DNA from: Agromyces protaetiae
GTDB taxonomy: Bacteria > Actinomycetota > Actinomycetes > Actinomycetales > Microbacteriaceae
Direction of reading: 5' to 3'
Assembly (NCBI RefSeq): GCF_030866785.1
Contig: NZ_CP133018.1
Location: 1,736,001-1,800,000, forward strand
Length of the DNA stretch: 64,000 nucleotides
Shown here piece after piece: positions 57,279-64,000 of the stretch; position 1 is the first letter of the stretch; each line of letters begins with the position of its first letter. Both the position numbers and the translations under genes were made by a program. A model generated the notes under the pieces. It had not been told where the DNA came from. It saw only the letters and a list, made by a program, of their open reading frames with translations, and ran no database searches.

Positions 57279-58426
57279 TGTCGTCCGGCCAGCAGTCGCG
57301 GTGGGGCGGACGGCAGGGTCCGCCACCCGGGGTCGTGCTGGTCGCGCCGGTGCTCGTGAGCCTCGCCGTGCAGGTCCCGGCGACGGTCCTCATCTCGGTC
57401 TGGCTCGCGATGCCCGCGGTGACGGTCGCGCTTCAGCTCGCGCTCGCCGTGGCTGGGCCGCTCGCGCTGCTCGCCTCGCGTCGTTGGCCTGGCCCGACGG
57501 TCGCGGCCGTGACCGTGCTCGCACTCGCCGACCTGCTGCTCTCGCCCGACGTCGGCCCGCCGTATGTCGCGCTCGCGTTCGCGGTCGTGCTGGCCGTGGC
57601 CCGCGGAGCGCTGATCTGGACCGGGGTCTCGCTCGGGGTCGGCTGGATCTCCGCCCTCGTGCTCGGCAGCCTCGCGGGTCTGGAGTGGCATCCGTTCCGG
57701 ATCGCGCTGACGACCGCCGCGCTCGCCATCTGCGTGAGCATCGGCTGGTTCGTGCGGGTCCGCCGCGCCCGCATCGCCGCGTACCGGGTCGAGGCGCTGC
57801 AACGCCGACAGAGCGCCGAGCAGCGGGAGCGCGTGCGCATCGCACGCGAGCTGCACGACGTGATCGGCCACGCGCTGTCGCAGATCCACGTGCAGGCGAG
57901 CGTCGGCCTGCACCTCATGGACCGGGACCCCGAGCAGGCGCGCACGGCGCTCTCCACCATCAAGGACTCCTCGAAGGAGGCGCTCGACGAGGTACGCAGC
58001 GTGCTCGGGGTGATCCGCGAGGGCGAGGCGCCGCTCGCACCGCAGGCCGAGCTCGCGCAGGTGGGGCGGCTTGTAGCTGGCGCCCGCGCTCCGGGACTCG
58101 CGCTCGAGCTCGACGACCGCCTCACCGAGCGTCCGTCGCGCGCGGTGCAGTTCGCCGCGTACCGCATCGCCCAGGAAGCGCTGACGAACCTCGTGCGCCA
58201 CGCGCACGCGACGCACGGCGTCGTGCGCCTCGAACGTGACGCGGACGCGCTCGTGCTCACGGTCGAGGACGACGGTCGCGGGGTCGCCGCCGAGGACGCC
58301 GCGGCGGGCACCGGCGTGCTCGGCATGCGCGAACGCGCGGCACTCCTCGGCGGTGAGGTCGGGCTGGGCGAACGACCCGGCGGCGGTACGCGCCTCATCG
58401 CCCGGCTGCCATGGGACCACGTATGA
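57278..58426 (+). CDS. Sensor histidine kinase (NarL/DesK-type)
   Basis: The 382-residue kinase has four to five N-terminal membrane helices (about residues 15-160) with short loops, then a HisKA_3 domain with the phospho-His in ARELHDVIGHALS (about 188-200) and an ATPase domain with EALTNLVRHAHA, VEDDGRGV and GMRERAALLGG. With little external sequence it may sense the membrane itself, as DesK does. Starts on the last base of the protease stop; ends overlapping the regulator (ATGA). Confidence 0.9.
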   Translation: MSSGQQSRWGGRQGPPPGVVLVAPVLVSLAVQVPATVLISVWLAMPAVTVALQLALAVAGPLALLASRRWPGPTVAAVTVLALADLLLSPDVGPPYVALAFAVVLAVARGALIWTGVSLGVGWISALVLGSLAGLEWHPFRIALTTAALAICVSIGWFVRVRRARIAAYRVEALQRRQSAEQRERVRIARELHDVIGHALSQIHVQASVGLHLMDRDPEQARTALSTIKDSSKEALDEVRSVLGVIREGEAPLAPQAELAQVGRLVAGARAPGLALELDDRLTERPSRAVQFAAYRIAQEALTNLVRHAHATHGVVRLERDADALVLTVEDDGRGVAAEDAAAGTGVLGMRERAALLGGEVGLGERPGGGTRLIARLPWDHV

Positions 58427-59103
58427 GCCGCGCGCCGCGCGTGATCCGGGTCGCGCTCGCCGACGATCAGCACCTCGTGCGCGCAGGGTTCCGGGCGCTG
58501 CTCGACGCCGAGCCCGATGTCGAGGTCGTCGCCGAGGCGGGCGCCGGCACCGAGCTGCTCGAGCGCCTCCGTGAGACGCCGGTCGACGTCGTGCTCATGG
58601 ACATCAGGATGCCCGACGGCGACGGGCTCTGGGCGACCGAGCAGATCGCCGCCGACCCGGCGCTCGCCGGGGTGGGCGTCGTGGTGGTGACCACGTTCGA
58701 GCTGGACGAGTACGTCGCGCGCGCGGTGCGCGCGGGCGCGAGCGGCTTCCTCGTGAAGGACACCGAGCCCGAAGACCTCGTACGCGCGGTGCGCGCGGTC
58801 GCCGAGGGCGAGGGGTTGCTGTCGCCCGGGGTCACCCGCCGGCTGCTCGACCGACTCGCAGACGGCCTCCGTGAGGCGCCGGACACGGGGGTGCTCGACG
58901 CGCTCACCGAGCGTGAGCGCGAGGTGCTGCGACTCGTGGGGCTGGCCCACTCGAACGACGAGATCGCGCGTGAGCTCGTGCTGAGCCCGCTCACGGCCAA
59001 GACCCACGTCTCGCGCATCATGACCAAGCTCGGCGCGCGCGACCGGGTGCGCCTCGTGGTGCTCGCGTACGAGACCGGGCTGGTCGCGCCGGGCTGGCAC
59101 TAG
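58423..59103 (+). CDS. NarL/LuxR-family response regulator
   Basis: The 226-residue regulator has a receiver domain with the acidic pair in LADDQ, phospho-Asp in VLMDIRMPDGDG (about residue 59) and Lys in FLVKDTEPED, then a LuxR-type helix-turn-helix (about 155-215, LTEREREVLRLVGLAHSNDEIA). It is translationally coupled to the kinase. The co-directional membrane protease suggests that envelope stress could be the input. Confidence 0.93.
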   Translation: MSRAPRVIRVALADDQHLVRAGFRALLDAEPDVEVVAEAGAGTELLERLRETPVDVVLMDIRMPDGDGLWATEQIAADPALAGVGVVVVTTFELDEYVARAVRAGASGFLVKDTEPEDLVRAVRAVAEGEGLLSPGVTRRLLDRLADGLREAPDTGVLDALTEREREVLRLVGLAHSNDEIARELVLSPLTAKTHVSRIMTKLGARDRVRLVVLAYETGLVAPGWH

Positions 59104-59146
59104 CGCCCGCCCTGCAGACTTGCTCGCGACAGGCCGCGGGCCCGCA

Positions 59147-59572
59147 TCACGACACGGGGTACCGGCTCTTCTGGCTCTGGCTCGCGTCGGAGGTGCACTT
59201 CAACTGGATCGACACCCTTTTTTCCGTGAACGGGTCCCAGTTCAGCATGGCGCCCCAGACCGTCCGCATTCCGTAGCCGATCTCGGGATCGCCGTACATG
59301 TCGCCGAAGGTGACGCCGGACGGCAGAGTACCGATCCAACGATCCTTGTGGACGTAGGGGTGCGTGTCGGGGCATGTCTTGTCGACCCAGTGCGTCACCG
59401 CGGGGCCGAGGACCAGATGCACGAGGGGCACGAGCGTGGTCGTCGGATCTTGCTCGACGGTCGCCCAGTCGGAGGACGCGCCGCCCACTGGCGTAGAGTC
59501 CGGCCCGGTCAGAGATGCGGCGCCGGACAGCGTCGAAGCGACCAGCACCGCGGCAAATGTTGATGTCAGCAT
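59147..59572 (-). CDS. Small secreted protein, paralogue A
   Basis: This 141-residue protein starts with a hydrophobic signal-like segment (LTSTFAAVLVASTLSGAASL). The mature part has TCPDTHPYVHKDRWIGTLPSGVTFGDMY and ends VSIQLKCTSDASQSQK. I do not recognise a named family. The two Cys (about residues 67 and 127) could form a disulfide. It is clearly paralogous to the gene at 60072. TAGAGT lies six bases before the ATG on the minus strand. GC content is visibly lower than its neighbours. Confidence 0.65.
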   Translation of the reverse strand: MLTSTFAAVLVASTLSGAASLTGPDSTPVGGASSDWATVEQDPTTTLVPLVHLVLGPAVTHWVDKTCPDTHPYVHKDRWIGTLPSGVTFGDMYGDPEIGYGMRTVWGAMLNWDPFTEKRVSIQLKCTSDASQSQKSRYPVS

Positions 59573-59726
59573 ACTACTACTCTACCAAACCGATGTGGCG
59601 GTCGGTCAGCGCTGCTCCCGTGGGAGCAGGCGAGGTGTCTCCTGCGGGAGGATTCGCCGTCGACCGCGGACCGGAAGGCTGTGAGGCGACGGCCGGATCG
59701 GCCGCACGGACCGAAGGACACCGAGC

Positions 59727-60062
59727 ATGCTCACCGCACTGACCACCTCCGCCCCGACCGCCCTGGCCGCCATCGCCGCCGCGCATGCCGCGGGAGGCCC
59801 GTGGGCCGCCGGTTGGGGTTGGCTGTTCTTCCTGATCCCGCTGTTCTGGATCGCGCTGTTCGCGCTGCTGTTCGCGTTCGTCGGCCGCCGCTGGCGCCGC
59901 GCCGCGTGGGCCGCGGACGGATCCTACGGGCCGCCGTGGGCTCGCGGTGCCGGCCCCAGCGCCGAGCAGACGCTCGCCGAGCGGTTCGCGAAGGGCGACA
60001 TCGACGAGGTCGAGTACCGCGCCCGCCTCGAGGTGCTCCGCGCGAACCGCCCGAACGCGTGA
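59727..60062 (+). CDS. Small membrane protein with C-terminal SHOCT motif
   Basis: The 111-residue protein has one or two hydrophobic segments (about residues 27-53, GWLFFLIPLFWIALFALLFAF) and a C-terminal SHOCT-like helix pair (AEQTLAERFAKGDIDEVEYRARLEVL, about 79-104). SHOCT motifs help oligomerisation and are found in many unrelated small proteins. It lies between two inward-pointing paralogous secreted protein genes. Confidence 0.75.
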   Translation: MLTALTTSAPTALAAIAAAHAAGGPWAAGWGWLFFLIPLFWIALFALLFAFVGRRWRRAAWAADGSYGPPWARGAGPSAEQTLAERFAKGDIDEVEYRARLEVLRANRPNA

Positions 60063-60071
60063 CCGATCGGG

Positions 60072-60488
60072 TCAGTCCATCCCGTGGAAGATGGTCTTCT
60101 TGGCCTGGGCGAGATCCGTGGTGCATTTCAGTCCGATCGACACCTGCTTCGGCCAGATGCTCCCGTTGGTCATGAGACCCGAGACGTTCGTCTTCGCACC
60201 GCGCCGCTCCACGGTGTACAACGCGCCGAACGTCACGAGCTCTGGCAGGGCGCCGACCCAACCGTCGCGATGCACCCAGTAGCCCTCTGGGCAATCCTGG
60301 TTCACCACGACCGTGAACCCGATGCCGAGCGTCTCGCCGACGAGCGGGATCGTCTTCGTGGTCTCGGCGGCCGTCGCCGGAGCCGAGGACGCCGCGGGCG
60401 ACTCATGTGTGGACGGCGTATCGGCGAGGGACGTGGGTCCGGCGAGGGTGGAGGCGACGATGGTACCGATGAGGAGAGATTGCAACAT
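60072..60488 (-). CDS. Small secreted protein, paralogue B
   Basis: This 138-residue protein has a signal-like N-terminus (LLIGTIVASTLAGPTSL), a Thr/Ala/Ser-rich linker, then NQDCPEGYWVHRDGWVGALPELVTFGALY and VSIGLKCTTDLAQAKK. Both halves align with paralogue A at 59147, with the same Cys spacing pattern. Function unknown. A well-formed leaderless promoter drives it. Confidence 0.65.
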   Translation of the reverse strand: MLQSLLIGTIVASTLAGPTSLADTPSTHESPAASSAPATAAETTKTIPLVGETLGIGFTVVVNQDCPEGYWVHRDGWVGALPELVTFGALYTVERRGAKTNVSGLMTNGSIWPKQVSIGLKCTTDLAQAKKTIFHGMD

Positions 60489-60494
60489 ATCGGT

Positions 60495-60523
60495 ACATTA
60501 GCGTCCTGCGTGCGCTTCGTCCA
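60495..60523 (-). promoter_or_regulatory. Leaderless promoter of secreted paralogue B
   Basis: Minus-strand TGGACG (60523-60518) and TAATGT (60500-60495) are 17 bases apart, and the ATG follows six bases after the -10. Confidence 0.55.
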
Positions 60524-60527
60524 CCAT

Positions 60528-61772
60528 TTATGCGAGCGCACGCTCCAGCATGGCCTCCCGTCGCCGCCGGCCCACGGTCTCGAACCCGACGATCACCACG
60601 ACGGGCGCGAGCGCGGCGACCACGATGCCGACCCCCATACTCGCGCCCGCCGCGACCGCGAGCACGGCGGCCGCGAGCACGACCAACGCGCCAACGAACA
60701 GCCCGAGGTCCACGATGTCGAACCGCAGCACCAGCAGCGAGGTCAGGGTGAACAGCGCCGCAAGGAACACCGCGACCGGCGCTACGACGGTCACGAGCGC
60801 CGCGGTGTCGCCGAGGTGCGCGACGCCCTCGATCACGAACGCGGCCACGTGCAGTCCGGCGCCGGTCCCGGCGAGCGCGGCGAAGAGCACGATGTGCCCG
60901 TACCCCCACACGAAGCCGCGACGGGGATGGCGCGCGAGCACGTCGCCCGACGGCACCGTGAAGTACACCCACCACAACCCGAACGCGAGCGCCGTCCCGC
61001 CGAACGCGACGAGACCCGTCTCGAACGTCCAGCCCTGTTCCTCGACGACCGCCGAGATGGCGAGGATCGTACCGAGCACGATCTCGCCGAGGGTGATGAT
61101 GACGAGGAGGCCGTAGCGTTCGGCGATGTGGTGCGGATGCCACGGGGTGAAGCCGAACCGGTACTCGGCGAACAGCGGCGTCGCGAGCTCGAAGAGCGAG
61201 AGCGTCGTCGTGATGACGAGCGTGACGCCGAGCGGAGGGTTGACGAAGATCTGCACGATCCAGCCGAGCTGGGCGACGCCGATGAGGGTGGCATAGGCGA
61301 GCGCGGTCCGCCGCAGCGCCGGATCGTGTCGTGCGACGCGCAGCCACAGCGCGACCGTCGACACGCGCATGATCACGTATCCGGCGATCACGATCCCGTT
61401 GTCGAGGTGCTCGCCCTCATCGAGCGAGTGGAAGAGCGGCGGCAGTCCGAGCGCGAGGACGAGCACGCCGACCATCTGCACGAGCGTCGCCAACCGGAAG
61501 AACACATCGTCGTTGCCGAAGGCGGAGGCGAGCCAGGAGTAATTGATCCAGGCCCAGCAGATCGCGAAGACGGAGAAGGCGAACGCGCCGATCGCGGGAC
61601 CGATGTGACCGACCTCGAGCAGGTGCGCGGTCTGGGTGCCGGCCTGGCTGAACGCGACCACGAACGTGAGATCGAAGAGGAGCTCGAGCGGGGTCGCGGC
61701 TCGGTGCGATTCGCGCGGATCGCGACCGGTCATGCGGCGCAGGCCGTGACCGAGTGCGGTGCCCTCGTTCAT
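60528..61772 (-). CDS. Low temperature requirement protein A (LtrA) family membrane protein
   Basis: The 414-residue protein has about eleven membrane helices. LtrA signatures are RAATPLELLFDLTFVVAFSQ (about residues 24-43), FAEYRFGFTPWHPHHIAERYGLLVIITLGEIVLG (about 200-233) and WWVYFTVPSGD. LtrA was linked to growth of Listeria at low temperature; its biochemical role is unknown. Confidence 0.88.
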   Translation of the reverse strand: MNEGTALGHGLRRMTGRDPRESHRAATPLELLFDLTFVVAFSQAGTQTAHLLEVGHIGPAIGAFAFSVFAICWAWINYSWLASAFGNDDVFFRLATLVQMVGVLVLALGLPPLFHSLDEGEHLDNGIVIAGYVIMRVSTVALWLRVARHDPALRRTALAYATLIGVAQLGWIVQIFVNPPLGVTLVITTTLSLFELATPLFAEYRFGFTPWHPHHIAERYGLLVIITLGEIVLGTILAISAVVEEQGWTFETGLVAFGGTALAFGLWWVYFTVPSGDVLARHPRRGFVWGYGHIVLFAALAGTGAGLHVAAFVIEGVAHLGDTAALVTVVAPVAVFLAALFTLTSLLVLRFDIVDLGLFVGALVVLAAAVLAVAAGASMGVGIVVAALAPVVVIVGFETVGRRRREAMLERALA

Positions 61773-61799
61773 GTCATGAACACTGGCACCGAACCGTCC

Positions 61800-62984
<1,185 letters not shown>

Positions 62985-63193
62985 GGCGAGACTCCTTCGT
63001 CGGGGCGCGGCGCGGCACCCGCGCACACACGATCAGTCTACGGTTCGGTTAAGGCGGATTCACCGACGGCCCGGGATCCGGATGTCTCGGCCGTGACGCG
63101 CACACTGTACGACTCGAGACACCGCAGCGCCAGTCCCTGCCGAGGCCCGTTTCCGCGACCCAGGATGGTGCCTCCCCAGTTGAGAGGCGAATC

Positions 63194-64000
63194 ATGGCCG
63201 AGACACGGCACGGCGAGGCATCCGCTGGGAAGCGGGACCGGAAGGTGGGCGCACCCGACCCCGACGACGCGCGGAAGCCCGACAGTCCGCCGCAGCTCAC
63301 CAAGCGGTCCTGGATGTACGTCGCCAAGAAGAGCTTTCGGGAGTTCATCGACGATCAGTGCACGGACTCGGCGGCCGCGCTCACCTATTTCGGTGTACTC
63401 GCTCTGTTCCCGGGGCTGCTCGCGTTCGCGTCGCTGCTCGCGCTCGTGGGCCAGGGCGGGCGTGCAATCGATGCGCTGCTCGACCTGCTCGGGCAGGTGG
63501 CACCGGCCGAGACCGTGGACACCATCCGCGAGCCGCTCGAGCAGTTCAGCTCGTCGCCCGCGGCCGGCCTCGGGTTCTTCACCGGACTCATCATCGCGAT
63601 CTGGTCGGCGTCGGGGTACGTCGGTGCCTTCAGCCGCGCGATGAACCGCATCTACGAGATCGAGGAGGGCCGTCCGTTCTACAAGCTCCGGCCGGTGCAG
63701 CTCCTGGTGACGGTCATCGCCCTCATCCTGCTCGTGCTCATCGCGGTGCTCCTCGTCATCTCGGGTCCCGTGACGGATGCGATCGGCTCGGCGCTCGGCC
63801 TCGGCGAGGCGTTCACGCTCGTCTGGGAAGTGGCGAAGTGGCCGGTGCTCGCGCTCGCCGTCGTAGCGATCATCGCCATCCTGTACCACGCGACGCCCAA
63901 CGCGAAGCAGCCGAAGTTCCGCTGGATCAGTGTGGGTGCGCTGATCGCGATCGTGGTGCTTATCATCGCGTCGGCCGGATTCGCGCTCTACGTCGCGAAC
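63194..64000 (+). CDS. YihY/virulence factor BrkB family membrane protein (partial)
   Basis: The reading frame is open to the right window edge (269 codons seen). After a charged N-terminus (about residues 1-40) the family signature FREFIDDQCTDSAAALTYFGVLALFPGLL (about 49-77) begins the membrane region, with SGYVGAFSRAMNRIYEIEEGRPFYKLRP (about 139-166) typical of YihY. Once called RNase BN, this family is now regarded as a membrane protein of unknown function. One copy of the enriched 10-mer lies at 63215-63224. Confidence 0.88.
   Translation, partial: MAETRHGEASAGKRDRKVGAPDPDDARKPDSPPQLTKRSWMYVAKKSFREFIDDQCTDSAAALTYFGVLALFPGLLAFASLLALVGQGGRAIDALLDLLGQVAPAETVDTIREPLEQFSSSPAAGLGFFTGLIIAIWSASGYVGAFSRAMNRIYEIEEGRPFYKLRPVQLLVTVIALILLVLIAVLLVISGPVTDAIGSALGLGEAFTLVWEVAKWPVLALAVVAIIAILYHATPNAKQPKFRWISVGALIAIVVLIIASAGFALYVAN

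Overview
The window is about 71% GC by eye and is almost fully coding. It looks like a chromosomal segment of a high-GC Gram-positive actinobacterium, most likely Microbacteriaceae (Agromyces or a close relative). The evidence is the gene order (prfA, prmC, Sua5, WecA-type transferase, atpIBEFHAGDC), the long 264-residue ATP synthase delta subunit, many GTG starts, frequent ATGA/GTGA overlaps, and start codons placed 6-9 bases after a -10-like hexamer. There are no rRNA, tRNA, CRISPR, phage or insertion-sequence genes, and no stretch over 300 bases lacks a gene.

Layout. 1-10058: the end of prfA, an orphan AbiEi/DUF559-type gene between inverted repeats, cysE and cysK, prmC, a TetR regulator divergent from a DrrAB-type ABC exporter, a HAD hydrolase, then Sua5, a WecA/TagO-type transferase and an AtpI-like protein. 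10232-17101: the complete F0F1 ATP synthase operon. 17112-22807: a P-loop kinase-like protein, YaaA, DedA, the DNA repair pair Tag and Ogt, an aldo/keto reductase and a DUF4192 protein. 22777-27749: putrescine-type amine catabolism (FAD amine oxidase, class III aminotransferase, Lrp regulator, aldehyde dehydrogenase).

27786-44921: a 17-kb co-directional run of nine genes. These are an FHA protein, a PP2C phosphatase, a membrane Ser/Thr kinase, an 1842-residue surface protein with Ig-like/FN3 repeats, a MoxR ATPase, a DUF58 protein, a transglutaminase-fold membrane protein lacking its catalytic Cys and His, a zinc-ribbon/FHA protein and an EccC-like FtsK/SpoIIIE ATPase. It reads as one phosphorylation-controlled envelope machine and is the best candidate here for an undescribed system.

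45024-51686: a polyamine ABC importer (PotD, A, B, C order) with asparaginase and GABA transaminase on the opposite strand, so polyamine uptake and breakdown genes lie on both sides of the 17-kb run. 51790-59103: OsmC, a lipoprotein, PlsC, a degenerate phosphopantetheinyl-transferase-like protein, Dxr, a site-2 protease and a NarL-type two-component pair. 59147-64000: two paralogous small secreted proteins around a SHOCT protein, LtrA, a thiolase, and the start of a YihY/BrkB membrane protein cut by the window edge.

The clearest non-gene signal is the 10-mer GAGGCATCCG. I located it 15 times (both strands) by eye, against well under one expected from base composition.
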